The notes under the pieces were generated by a model that was given only the letters and a program-made list of their open reading frames with translations, was not told the DNA's origin and searched no databases. The translations under genes and the position numbers were made by a program. From Oribacterium sp. oral taxon 102 (GTDB taxonomy: Bacteria > Bacillota > Clostridia > Lachnospirales > Lachnospiraceae), in NCBI RefSeq assembly GCF_013394775.1, contig NZ_JABXYT010000001.1, positions 2,244,001 through 2,308,000 of the forward strand: a stretch of 64,000 bases of DNA. The letters are read 5' to 3'. The first letter of the stretch is position 1. Each line of letters opens with the position of its first letter. Of the stretch, positions 1 through 7,842 are shown in pieces.

Positions 1-412
1 TCCGGGTTCCCTCTACGAGGAGATTATCCTTCTCCTCCAACGTATTCATCTGCTTCTGCGCGGCAGAGAAGAATACGTCGCAGGCATAGCCCTCTTCGAT
101 CTGGGTCAGCAGCTTTCCGGAGGAATCTGCGTTGATCAGGATCTTCACCTCCGGATGTGCCGCCTCATACTTCTCCGCAAGCTCCGTCATCGCTGCATTC
201 AGAGAGGCTGCCGCAAAGACCTGCAGCTCTGCCTTCTCTCCCTTGCTTTCCGCAGTTGTCTCCGCTACAGCTGTGGTCTCCGCAGCCGTCGTCTCTGCAC
301 TCTGCTGTGCTGCCGTCGTCTCCGCGGTCTTCGCCGCGCCGCCGCAGGCTGTAAGCCCGAGCAGCAGAAGTCCTGCAAATACTGCCATACCCTGTCTGAT
401 GTTCTTCTTCAT
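1..412 (-). CDS. modA: Molybdate ABC transporter substrate-binding lipoprotein ModA (5' part, runs off the left edge)
   Basis: This would be the extracellular molybdate-binding lipoprotein of a ModABC importer. The visible 137 codons begin MKKNIRQGM, followed by a hydrophobic signal ending in the lipobox LTAC (Cys about residue 23). A Thr/Ala/Glu-rich linker of about 30 residues follows, then the start of the mature domain with LQVFAAASLNAAMTELAEKY and VKILINADSSGKLLTQIEEG, which matches the ModA family. The start codon is preceded on the minus strand by an AG-rich ribosome binding site. It is the last visible gene of the molybdenum cluster and is separated from the MOSC-MogA gene by about 170 bases holding a repeat. 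The C-terminus and any modB or modC lie outside the window. Confidence 0.85.
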   Translation of the reverse strand, partial: MKKNIRQGMAVFAGLLLLGLTACGGAAKTAETTAAQQSAETTAAETTAVAETTAESKGEKAELQVFAAASLNAAMTELAEKYEAAHPEVKILINADSSGKLLTQIEEGYACDVFFSAAQKQMNTLEEKDNLLVEGTR

Positions 413-445
413 CTTTCCTCTCCTTTTCTGCTGCAAGAGTCATCC

Positions 446-517
446 GGGGAAGCACTGATTAAATCGGCAAAGTTACGTGCCAAGGAACATGCGTCGTGAA
501 TAAATCAGTGATTCCCT
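446..517. repeat. Dispersed intergenic hairpin repeat, copy A
   Basis: The ends form a strong inverted repeat: GGAAGCACTGATT at the left pairs with AATCAGTGATTCC at the right. The interior carries AAATCGGCAAAG followed by ACGTGCC, a core shared with copies near 7.75, 14.63, 30.19, 36.10, 39.95 and 43.92 kb. It lies between modA and the MOSC-MogA gene and has no coding potential. Confidence 0.6.
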
Positions 518-581
518 AACAGCGGCTCCTGTAAGCCATTTGCGCAATTTATGATTCAAGCCGCATCCTTTCGGCGCCGCC

Positions 582-1505
582 TCAATCCGTTTCTGTCCCC
601 CGCAGTATCCCGAGTCCGTGCGGCAGCACCGGGAGCAGGTATCTAAGCTCCTCTCGGCATGCCTTCGGACTCCCCGGCAGATTCACGATGAGCGTGCCGC
701 CGCGGATGCCCGCTGTCTGCCGGCTGAGCATCGCCCTCTCGGTAATATGCAGGCTGTAGGCGCGGAGCGCCTCTCCGATGCCCGGCACCTCCCGCTCGCA
801 GACCTCCTTCGTCGCCTCCGGCGTGAGATCCCGCGGGGAAAATCCGGTGCCGCCCGTCGTGAGGATCAGGCTCAGCTGTCTCTGATCTGCCAGCCGGATG
901 AGCTCCGCAGTGAGCTTCGCCCTGCCGTCCGGCAGCACCAGCCTCTCCCGCACCAGATATCCGTTTTCCCGAAGAAGCGCCTCGATCAGCGGTCCGGACC
1001 GGTCGTCATACTCTCCCGCGGATGCCCGATCGGAGAGCGTGATAACCGCCGCCGTGAACGGACGATCCGGTGCTGCCGGAATCAGCTCTACGGGATCTCC
1101 GGGACGGACGATGCCGCCCCTTATGACCTCGGCGAAGACACCCTCCCGCGGCATGATGCAGTCTCCCATCTTCTTGAAGATCTCACAATGACTGTGGCAC
1201 GCCTTCCCGATCTGGCTAAGCTCCAGAAGGCAGTCCCCGATCCGAATGCCGCTTCCCACCGGGATCCGCTTCAGATCGAAGCCCTCCACGACGATATTCT
1301 CCCCGAAAGCGCCGAAGTCAACCACTGCCCCTCTCTTTCGGAACGCGTCGATCTGCTCAAAGGCAAGCAGGCTGACCTGACGATGCCATTTCCCGGCGTG
1401 CGCGTCCCCCTCTATGCCCCAGCTCTCCCGAAGCCGGATCTCTGCAGCCGCCTTCTTCTGCGTCCCCTTCCGTTCGCTGACGCAGACTGCCAGTACCTTC
1501 CCCAC
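582..1505 (-). CDS. MOSC domain-MogA fusion protein (molybdenum cofactor handling)
   Basis: A 307-residue fusion of two molybdenum-cofactor domains. Residues about 1-145 are a MOSC domain (EGDAHAGKWHRQVSLLA, then GKACHSHCEIFKKMGDCIMP with the conserved Cys), a family that handles sulfurated or metal-bound cofactor. Residues about 150-307 are a MogA/MoaB-type domain (AAVITLSDRASAGEYDDRSG, then TTGGTGFSPRDLTPEAT), which adenylylates molybdopterin before metal insertion. It directly follows moaA with a 1-base gap, so the two are probably co-translated. The domain identities are clear from the motifs. Whether the MOSC half protects, transfers or senses cofactor is not visible. Confidence 0.85.
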   Translation of the reverse strand: MGKVLAVCVSERKGTQKKAAAEIRLRESWGIEGDAHAGKWHRQVSLLAFEQIDAFRKRGAVVDFGAFGENIVVEGFDLKRIPVGSGIRIGDCLLELSQIGKACHSHCEIFKKMGDCIMPREGVFAEVIRGGIVRPGDPVELIPAAPDRPFTAAVITLSDRASAGEYDDRSGPLIEALLRENGYLVRERLVLPDGRAKLTAELIRLADQRQLSLILTTGGTGFSPRDLTPEATKEVCEREVPGIGEALRAYSLHITERAMLSRQTAGIRGGTLIVNLPGSPKACREELRYLLPVLPHGLGILRGTETD

Positions 1506-1506
1506 T

Positions 1507-2520
1507 TCAGCCTCCTATCCTTACCATTTCCTTCTCTTCCGTGATCTCTGAAATATGCTCGAAATGATGCGCCTCCGGCTTGCCTGCGACCGCCTCCCGG
1601 ATCGCTCTTTCGAGTCGGCGCTGCCGTTCTATGTCACCGCTGCTCCCGCCGTCCCGCAGAATCGGCATCAGATCCACACTCTCCCCGTAGCAGAGGCAGG
1701 GCTTCAGCTTCCCGACAGAGGTCAGACGGATGCGGTTGCAGGCACCGCAGAATTTCCCATGCATTGCACTGATGAAGCCAATCGTACCCTGAAAGCCCGG
1801 AATCCGGATATAGACCGCCGGCCCGTTCCCATGCGTCCGCTCGTCCCATTCCAGTCCGCTATAGCTCTCCCGGAAGCGCTGCAGAAGCTCCTCATTGTAG
1901 ACCGCCGGAAATTTTCTGCCGTAGCCGATCGGCATCATTTCAATGAAGCGAACGTCCAGCGGACGCGTGCGTGCAAGCTCCGCGAGCGCCCTCCATTCCC
2001 CGTCATTCACACCCCTTTGCAGCACCGCATTGAGCTTCACCGGAATGCCCGAAGCGACACTCTCCTCGATTCCCCTCAGTACCCGCGCAAGCTCCGCGTA
2101 ACCGGTGATCTCTCTGTATTTCTCCGCATCCAGCGTATCCAGGCTGATATTCACCCCGTCTATCCCGGCGGCTCTCAGCGCCGGCAGCTTCTCCGAGAGG
2201 AGCAGCCCGTTCGTGGTGAGCGTCACCTGCTCCACGCCCGGGAGCGCCTTCAGCCTGCCGATAAACGCCTCCGCATGGAGACGCACCAGCGGCTCGCCGC
2301 CGGTCACCTTGAAACGAGTAATGCCCGCCCGTACCGCCGCCGCCGCAATCTCCAGCAGCTCCTCATAGCTAAGGAGCGCCGGCATCGGCAGCTTGTCCCG
2401 AAGTCCCTCCGGCATGCAGTAGCGGCAGCGCAGATTACAGCGATCCGTGATCGACAGGCGCATATAATTGATGCTTCGATTGTATCGATCCCTCATGCTC
2501 TCCCAACTCTCCGACGGCAC
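1507..2520 (-). CDS. moaA: GTP 3',8-cyclase MoaA
   Basis: Radical SAM enzyme that starts molybdopterin synthesis by converting GTP to 3',8-cyclo-7,8-dihydro-GTP. The 337 residues carry the N-terminal cluster motif CNLRCRYC (Cys28, Cys32, Cys35), a TGGEP SAM-binding motif, a C-terminal cluster motif FCGACNRIRLTSVGKLKPC and the terminal Gly-Gly (MVRIGG) required by this family. Length is normal. It lies between the XdhC-like gene (8-base gap) and the MOSC-MogA gene in the minus-strand molybdenum cluster. No moaC, moaE or moaD is visible here, so the rest of the pathway must be elsewhere. Confidence 0.95.
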   Translation of the reverse strand: MPSESWESMRDRYNRSINYMRLSITDRCNLRCRYCMPEGLRDKLPMPALLSYEELLEIAAAAVRAGITRFKVTGGEPLVRLHAEAFIGRLKALPGVEQVTLTTNGLLLSEKLPALRAAGIDGVNISLDTLDAEKYREITGYAELARVLRGIEESVASGIPVKLNAVLQRGVNDGEWRALAELARTRPLDVRFIEMMPIGYGRKFPAVYNEELLQRFRESYSGLEWDERTHGNGPAVYIRIPGFQGTIGFISAMHGKFCGACNRIRLTSVGKLKPCLCYGESVDLMPILRDGGSSGDIERQRRLERAIREAVAGKPEAHHFEHISEITEEKEMVRIGG

Positions 2521-2528
2521 GCCGCCAA

Positions 2529-3563
2529 TCAGACCCGCTCCGCCATGACATCCAGCACGCCGCCGCAGACCATTCCCTCCTCTGCCGCCGCGGAATCCAG
2601 CAGATCTACATGGAAAATCGCGAGCCGCTCTTCTCCCAGCAGGAGCTCCTGCCCTCTCTGCACCACCTCCGCCTCGGCGCAGCCGCCGCCGATGGTGCCG
2701 ATGCAGCGCCGATCCGGCAGCAGCAGCATCTTCGTCCCGATCTCTCTCGGTGCGGAGCCCTTCCGGCGGATGATCGTACAGAGCAGCTTCTGCCCCTCCT
2801 CCGCCTCTTCTCCGGCTCCCACAACGCCCTCGACGATCTCCTTCGGATAGCCGAAGGCGCGCCTCCTCCGGTTCTTCACCTGAATGATCTCCGCCATCAC
2901 GGAAACCGCGATTTCCTCCGGCGTCTCCGCGCCGATGGCGAGTCCGATCGGGGTATAGACACTGTCCAGCAGCGCTCTGTCTATTCCCTCCGCTTCCAGC
3001 GCCTCCTTCACGAAACGGACTCTCCGCTTCGAGCCCATCATGCCGATATAGGCATGCGGCTTCGATGTGATCACACGGAGACAGTCCTGATCGTAGCGAT
3101 GTCCCCTCGTCACAATGATAAAATAGCAGTCCCTGTCGCTCGGAAGTGCCTTAAGCGCCTCCGTGAAATCCTCGCAGAGCACCGTATCCGCGCCCGCCCG
3201 CCTCGCATTCTCTGCGAAAACCGGCCGATCCTCGATCACCGTCACCGCGCAGCCCATCAGCTTCCCGATCCGGATCATCGCGATGGAGACGTGTCCCGCA
3301 CCGCAGATGATCAGACGCTTCTCCCTGCCGAGCAGCTCCGCATAAACCTGCCTGCCGTAAAGCGTAAGGATACCGCTCTCCGAGATCGCCTCGACCTCCT
3401 CCCGCCTCTCCTGGAAGAAGCCGCCCGTCTTCTCCGTCCAGAACAGTCTGTGATTGGACAAAAGCGCCTTTTCCCCCGCCTCCTGCCCGTCCAGCAGGGT
3501 CAGGACATAGTTCTCTGTATTCGGATTCAGCTCGTCGAGCTCCTTCCAAAATTCTCTCGTCAT
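2529..3563 (-). CDS. XdhC/CoxI-family molybdoenzyme maturation protein with permuted domain order
   Basis: A 344-residue member of the XdhC/CoxI family, which sulfurates and delivers molybdenum cofactor to xanthine dehydrogenase or aldehyde oxidoreductase type enzymes. The Rossmann half (LIICGAGHVS at 84-93, then VTVIEDRP) comes before the CoxI-type half (GSAPREIGTKML at 269-280, GTIGGGC at 289-295, MVCGG at 331-335). In the classical XdhC I know, the CoxI segment is N-terminal. About 80 extra residues precede the Rossmann domain. It sits 9 bases downstream of the MoeA-like gene and 8 bases upstream of moaA. No hydroxylase gene is seen in the window, so the client is unknown. Confidence 0.8.
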   Translation of the reverse strand: MTREFWKELDELNPNTENYVLTLLDGQEAGEKALLSNHRLFWTEKTGGFFQERREEVEAISESGILTLYGRQVYAELLGREKRLIICGAGHVSIAMIRIGKLMGCAVTVIEDRPVFAENARRAGADTVLCEDFTEALKALPSDRDCYFIIVTRGHRYDQDCLRVITSKPHAYIGMMGSKRRVRFVKEALEAEGIDRALLDSVYTPIGLAIGAETPEEIAVSVMAEIIQVKNRRRRAFGYPKEIVEGVVGAGEEAEEGQKLLCTIIRRKGSAPREIGTKMLLLPDRRCIGTIGGGCAEAEVVQRGQELLLGEERLAIFHVDLLDSAAAEEGMVCGGVLDVMAERV

Positions 3564-3572
3564 ACGTCCCCC

Positions 3573-4595
3573 TTATCTCCCGAAGGAACAGTTCGGAAAG
3601 GTACAGACCGGGCAGTTCAGGCAAAGCCCGCCCTCTCCGAGCCGGTCGATATCCGCCTTCTCCAGCAGTTCTCCTGCGAGAAGCCGGGGGAGGATCAGGT
3701 CGAAGATCGTCCGCTTCGCATACATGACGCAGCCGGGCAGCCCCAGAATCGGAATGCTGCTCTCCCCGTAATAGGCGAGCATGAACATCGCCCCCGGCAG
3801 CACCGGCGCGCCGTAGCTCACGACCCGATCCGCCGCGGTTCGGATCGCGAGCGGCGTCCTGTCATCCGGGTCCACCGACATCCCGCCGGTACAGATCACC
3901 ATATCCGCACCCATAGAGAGAAGCTTCCGGATCGCCGCGGCCTCCATCTCCGTATCGTCGGAGCAAAGCTCATGCCCGATGATTTCCGTGTCAAACTCTG
4001 AGAGCTTCTGCCGGATCACCGGTGTGAAGGTATCCTCGATTCTGTGGTAGTAAACCTCATTGCCTGTTGTCACGATCCCGATCTTCCGACGCTGAAACGG
4101 CAGCAGCCGGAGGATCGGCGCGCCTGCCGCGGCCTCCCGCGCCCGTTCCATTTTTTCCTTTTCAATGATAAGCGGGATCACCCTCGTCCCCGCGAGCTTG
4201 TCTCCCTTTTTTACCGGGAAATCTCCGTGTCTTGTCGCGATCATCATCTCTCCGAGGGCATTTACGGCGCGAAGACGCGCGCGGTCGATCTTCAGTACGC
4301 CGTCGCAGTCCGCGATCAGCTCGACCTTCCCCTCCCTGATCTCCGAGGGGTGCATATTTTCGCCTGCACAGAGCGCATAGAGCAGCCCCGCCGCCTCGTC
4401 CTCGTGCAGCATATCCTCATTGACCTCCCAGATATAGATGTGATCCTTGCCGACCGAGAGCAGAACCGGCACATCCTCCTCCCGAATGATGTGTCCCTTC
4501 CGGAATACCGGCCCCTTCTTCACATCCTTGATGATCTGGGTAATGTCGTGACAGAGCATCTGCCCTACCGCATCCTCCGTGCGCATCAGCTTCAT
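3573..4595 (-). CDS. MoeA/MogA-like molybdopterin-binding protein with a C-terminal Cys-rich tail
   Basis: This 340-residue protein has a MoCF-type (MoaB/Mog) fold core: KIGIVTTGNEVYYHRIEDTF at about 171-190, then MGADMVICTGGMSVDPDDRT at 228-247, and a PGCVMYAKRTIFDLILPRLL tail as in MoeA-like proteins. MoeA inserts molybdate into adenylylated molybdopterin. This protein may do that, or serve a specialised hydroxylase pathway. The last 20 residues carry a Cys cluster (CLNCPVCTFPNC) that could bind metal. It is the first gene of the minus-strand cluster, and its upstream region holds the candidate operon control sites. Confidence 0.75.
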   Translation of the reverse strand: MKLMRTEDAVGQMLCHDITQIIKDVKKGPVFRKGHIIREEDVPVLLSVGKDHIYIWEVNEDMLHEDEAAGLLYALCAGENMHPSEIREGKVELIADCDGVLKIDRARLRAVNALGEMMIATRHGDFPVKKGDKLAGTRVIPLIIEKEKMERAREAAAGAPILRLLPFQRRKIGIVTTGNEVYYHRIEDTFTPVIRQKLSEFDTEIIGHELCSDDTEMEAAAIRKLLSMGADMVICTGGMSVDPDDRTPLAIRTAADRVVSYGAPVLPGAMFMLAYYGESSIPILGLPGCVMYAKRTIFDLILPRLLAGELLEKADIDRLGEGGLCLNCPVCTFPNCSFGR

Positions 4596-4845
4596 AAACT
4601 CTCCCTCATTTCTCCTGACAAAGACTCATACCTGCCGCACCGCTGAAAATTCCGACAGGGGGATTTATAGTATCATCCCACTTTTTATAGATATTATACT
4701 ATTTAAGGCAATAAAATGCACTGATTTTTTTTTATATTTCAAAAATCATTTTAGGTTCACAGGAATAGTCCGTATCTCTTCAGGAATTGTCCGCTCCGGA
4801 AAATCCCCTGCAGGGGAGAACTACCCCTGTGGAATGCCAGTGTGC
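4596..4845 (-). promoter_or_regulatory. Upstream control region of the molybdenum-cofactor operon
   Basis: About 250 non-coding bases separate the murA terminator from the MoeA-like gene. On the minus strand an AT-rich segment near 4680-4740 contains TATAAT-like -10 candidates (AGTATAATATC, and GATACTATAAA nearer the gene) with weak -35 matches. Further upstream are two direct copies of the 13-mer CAGGAATWGTCCG (plus-strand form) at 4760-4772 and 4781-4793, exactly 21 bases apart. A palindrome CCCCTGCAGGGG lies at 4805-4816. A two-turn spacing on one DNA face suggests a regulator site. No known molybdenum riboswitch core was recognised. Confidence 0.4.
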
Positions 4846-4880
4846 TCTATATAAAGGGGACTGCCGAAGCAGTCCCCCCT
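4846..4880 (-). terminator. Rho-independent terminator of murA
   Basis: GGGGACTGC and GCAGTCCCC form a perfect 9-bp stem with a CGAA-type tetraloop at 4856-4877. On the minus strand it is followed by a T-rich stretch (TTTATAT). It lies just past the murA stop. Confidence 0.8.
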
Positions 4881-4887
4881 GAAAATC

Positions 4888-6186
4888 TCACAGCGCCCGC
4901 AGCCGGAACCTCTGCGCGTCCCGCTCGCTGTCCGCGAGCTCGATCTCCGCACCGAGCCCCCGCAGCTTCTCCTCGAAATGCTCATAGCCTCTCTGGATAT
5001 AGCCGATTTCATTCACGGTCGTGACGCCCTCCGCGCAGAGTCCCGCGATCACGAGCGCCGCACCTGCGCGGAGATCCAGCGCATTCACGCTGGCGCCGCT
5101 CAGCCGCTTCACGCCCTCGACCACGGCGACATTCCCGTCAACCTTGATCCTGCTTCCCATCCGCGCGAGCTCGTCTACATAGCGGAAGCGATTCTCGAAG
5201 ATGGACTCTGTCACGACAGAGCTGCCTCTCGCGAGCGCCAGCGTCACCGTGATCTGCGGCTGCATATCTGTCGGAAAGCCCGGATAAGGGAGCGTCTTCA
5301 CATCCGTCGGGCGCTGCATCACACTGCCGATGACCCGAACTGCCTCGTCATATTCGATGATGGTATTGCCCATCTCGAGCAGCTTCGCCGAGATAGACTC
5401 GAGATGCTTCGGAATCACGTTTTTGATCAGGACGTCGCCTCGGCTCGCCGCCGCTGCACACATGAAGGTGCCCGCCTCAATCTGATCCGGAATCACGGCA
5501 TAGCTCGTCCCATGCAGCCTGCGCACGCCGCGGATACGGATCGTATCCGTTCCCGCACCGCGGATATTCGCACCCATACTGTTCAGGAAATTCGCAACAT
5601 CGACGATATGCGGCTCCTTCGCCACATTCTCAATGATGGTTCTGCCCTCTGCGAGCACCGCCGCCAGCATAATATTGATCGTCGCCCCCACGGAAACCAC
5701 ATCCAGATAGATGTGCGCGCCCCGGAGTCCCTCCTCCGCTTCTGCCGCGACACAGCCGTTCCGGATCTGCACCTCGCTTCCCAGTGCCCGAAAGCCCTTG
5801 ATATGCTGATCGATCGGCCGGGAACCGATCGCACAGCCTCCCGGAAGCGGGACATTCGCACGCTGATACTTGCCGAGAAGCGCCCCGATGAAATAGTAGG
5901 AGGCGCGGATTCTCCGGATGAACTCGTCGTCAACCGAGACGCCGCTCACCTCCGAGGCAAGAATCGAGACAGTGTGCCGGTCTGTGCGGCTCACCCTTGC
6001 GCCGATCTCCCGCAGCGCCTCCAGCATGACGTTGACATCGCGGACGTCCGGCAGATTCTCAATGATGACCTCCTCATCCGTGAGAAGTGCCCCCGCGATA
6101 ATGCCCAGCGCCGCATTCTTCGCGCCGCCGATGGTGACCTCCCCATGCAGCGGTCTGCCGCCTCTCATGATAAACTGTTGTTCCAT
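4888..6186 (-). CDS. murA: UDP-N-acetylglucosamine 1-carboxyvinyltransferase MurA
   Basis: First committed enzyme of peptidoglycan synthesis: it transfers enolpyruvate from PEP to UDP-GlcNAc in the cytoplasm. The 432 residues carry the N-terminal GGRPLHGEVTIGGAKNAAL motif and the active-site loop PLPGGCAIGSRPIDQHIKGF with catalytic Cys118, which fosfomycin alkylates in other MurA enzymes. The start at 6186 is chosen because GGAAGAGAG lies just upstream and because an upstream ATG in frame (6303) lies before the predicted promoter. It has its own promoter and terminator and is therefore separate from the acyltransferase genes upstream. Confidence 0.95.
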   Translation of the reverse strand: MEQQFIMRGGRPLHGEVTIGGAKNAALGIIAGALLTDEEVIIENLPDVRDVNVMLEALREIGARVSRTDRHTVSILASEVSGVSVDDEFIRRIRASYYFIGALLGKYQRANVPLPGGCAIGSRPIDQHIKGFRALGSEVQIRNGCVAAEAEEGLRGAHIYLDVVSVGATINIMLAAVLAEGRTIIENVAKEPHIVDVANFLNSMGANIRGAGTDTIRIRGVRRLHGTSYAVIPDQIEAGTFMCAAAASRGDVLIKNVIPKHLESISAKLLEMGNTIIEYDEAVRVIGSVMQRPTDVKTLPYPGFPTDMQPQITVTLALARGSSVVTESIFENRFRYVDELARMGSRIKVDGNVAVVEGVKRLSGASVNALDLRAGAALVIAGLCAEGVTTVNEIGYIQRGYEHFEEKLRGLGAEIELADSERDAQRFRLRAL

Positions 6187-6255
6187 CTCTCTTCCTTCTA
6201 TAACGATACGCCGGAGTCTGTCCGGAAATCCCATGCCTGCTCTGCACCGCCTAGC

Positions 6256-6284
6256 ATTATAAGACTTCGCCTCTGAAAAAGCAA
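6256..6284 (-). promoter_or_regulatory. Sigma-70-type promoter of murA
   Basis: Minus-strand TTGCTT (6279-6284) and TATAAT (6256-6261) are spaced by 17 bases. This predicts a leader of about 60 bases and rules out the longer murA reading frame. Confidence 0.7.
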
Positions 6285-6306
6285 GCCGGCCCTCGCTATG
6301 CATCTC

Positions 6307-7719
6307 TTAGCCAAAGAGCGCCAGCATCTCCCCGGAGGTCTTCTGCCCCAGCGCCATGATATTGTTCAGGAAAAGCACCTCGCCCACCTGATGCTCCCGG
6401 ATAAAGTCTGTGAGCTTCCCGCCGTAATAGCGGTAATCGACGACATAGACGTGCTGGTAATGATCCACGAGGAAGGGCGCGAAGGCATTGCCGTAGGATT
6501 CCTTGACGAGAAGGATGGACGAGCCGTCCTGTATATTCGGGTTCTCGATCTCCGTATAGGGATTGTCTCCCAGCAGGAAGGTGTTGTAGCGGTTTCCCGC
6601 CAGCATGGCAGAGCCGTCATTCACCACATGTCCCTGCAGCTCTGCACCATCCTTGTTCCGATAACGCATATCGTTGGTGCCCATCGGGATCCACGCTTCG
6701 ATCCGATCCGGGTTCTGCCGAAGCGCTTCTGCACGGTTGGTCGAGAAATAGAAGGTTCCGTAGAATCCGTCATACTCTGCCTTCTGAAATTCGGAGAGTG
6801 CATGCGGAGAAATCCCTTTTTCGCGGCAGAATTCTACGTATGCATAATATGCACCAAGCTGTGTCCAATGATGATCCGTATGGAAATAAATATATTCATC
6901 CCTGTGCATAGAAAGCGCCGAAAAGACCGAAATCCTGTGTATATCCGGATGCATCAGGCTGTAGGTGAAGTCAATCGCCGTATCCATGCCGGAGGAGGCA
7001 AGCTTCGCCTGCACCGCCGGATCCAGCTGCACCCCGTAGGAATTCGGCACAATCATGTCATAGACCTTCACCTCCGGGAGCAGGCTCTTCACGGTATTCA
7101 GCATGGAGGCGTATGCCGTCACATTCTTCTGGCTGAAATAGAAGAGCTCATAGGCGCGGCTGTCCGCCACATAGATGTTCCCCGCCTTCTCCCCGCTGAC
7201 CGCGATATCCGTATCCGCCGCCTTCGGGAGGAGCAGATTGCCCTCCGCATCCGTCTCGAAGAGCTCCGCCTCGCTCTCCACAGCCGTTTCCGCTGCATTC
7301 TCCGCCGCATCCGCATTCCCCGAAAGCGCCATCGTCGGCGCAAGCTCTGCCGCCGCGCTCGGAATCTCCTCCCGCTCCTGCTCTCCGCTGATATAGACCG
7401 CCTCACCCTTCAGCCCGTAGAGCCCCATAAGCTTCGCGCCGTAATCCAGCAGCCGCTCCCGAAACGGAAAGCTGTCCGAGAACCAGCTCGTGAGATCCCG
7501 AAAATACTGTCCCGACCAGAGCCCCTCTATCCGCATCACCGGAAGCGTCCGAAGCGCCCGTTTCTCCGCGTCTGAGTAATGCGGGCGGAGCGGCAGCGCG
7601 AAGCCCAGCGCACAGAGTCCCAGAAGTGCCGCCACAAGGGCTGCCGCCATCGTCTTCTGCCAGACAGACTCCGGCAGCTTTTCTCTCTTCTCTTCTTCGG
7701 TTTTTTCTCTCTCCTGCAT
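6307..7719 (-). CDS. DHHW-family membrane-anchored SGNH/AlgJ-like protein
   Basis: A 470-residue protein with a short charged N-terminus, one membrane segment (about residues 22-42, AALVAALLGLCALGFALPL) and a large extracellular domain. The motif FHTDHHWTQLGAYYAY and a later LLVKESYGNAFAPFL segment identify the DHHW family, related to the alginate acetylation protein AlgJ. These proteins work with MBOAT partners to O-acetylate extracellular glycans. An Ala/Glu-rich low-complexity stretch (about 125-165) interrupts the domain. The start at 7719 is chosen because GGAGGAG lies 4 bases upstream, while the ATG at 7740 has no ribosome binding site. The MBOAT gene upstream is the expected partner. 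Confidence 0.85.
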   Translation of the reverse strand: MQEREKTEEEKREKLPESVWQKTMAAALVAALLGLCALGFALPLRPHYSDAEKRALRTLPVMRIEGLWSGQYFRDLTSWFSDSFPFRERLLDYGAKLMGLYGLKGEAVYISGEQEREEIPSAAAELAPTMALSGNADAAENAAETAVESEAELFETDAEGNLLLPKAADTDIAVSGEKAGNIYVADSRAYELFYFSQKNVTAYASMLNTVKSLLPEVKVYDMIVPNSYGVQLDPAVQAKLASSGMDTAIDFTYSLMHPDIHRISVFSALSMHRDEYIYFHTDHHWTQLGAYYAYVEFCREKGISPHALSEFQKAEYDGFYGTFYFSTNRAEALRQNPDRIEAWIPMGTNDMRYRNKDGAELQGHVVNDGSAMLAGNRYNTFLLGDNPYTEIENPNIQDGSSILLVKESYGNAFAPFLVDHYQHVYVVDYRYYGGKLTDFIREHQVGEVLFLNNIMALGQKTSGEMLALFG

Positions 7720-7753
7720 CGCTCCTCCACTTCCATACAAGCGTAAGTATTTT

Positions 7754-7818
7754 TAAGGAAACACGGATCCCGCATGCCATGGCATCGCAGCTGCTTCGGT
7801 TCCATCCATGTTTCCCTG
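7754..7818. repeat. Dispersed intergenic hairpin repeat, copy B
   Basis: The outer arms AAGGAAACACGGAT and ATCCATGTTTCCCT pair, and an internal palindrome ATGCCATGGCAT forms a second stem. It lies between the DHHW gene and its upstream MBOAT partner, so a co-transcript would contain it. It belongs to the same family as the element at 446. Confidence 0.6.
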
Positions 7819-7842
7819 AATCGCAGACCCTCAGCCTCGGAA

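Noticed and set aside
446..517. The 446-517 element as a molybdenum-cofactor riboswitch or as modA terminator
   Set aside because: The same element occurs next to unrelated genes and has no T-run, so it is a general repeat and not a molybdenum-specific device.
618..1544. Long plus-strand frame opposite the MOSC-MogA gene
   Set aside because: It runs antisense to a gene with clear domain motifs, has biased Arg/Leu composition and no ribosome binding site. The GC-rich coding strand creates many such shadows throughout the window.
4888..6303. Longer murA start at 6303
   Set aside because: The promoter (TTGCTT-17-TATAAT at 6256-6284) lies downstream of that codon, and the start at 6186 has a good ribosome binding site and the family N-terminus.
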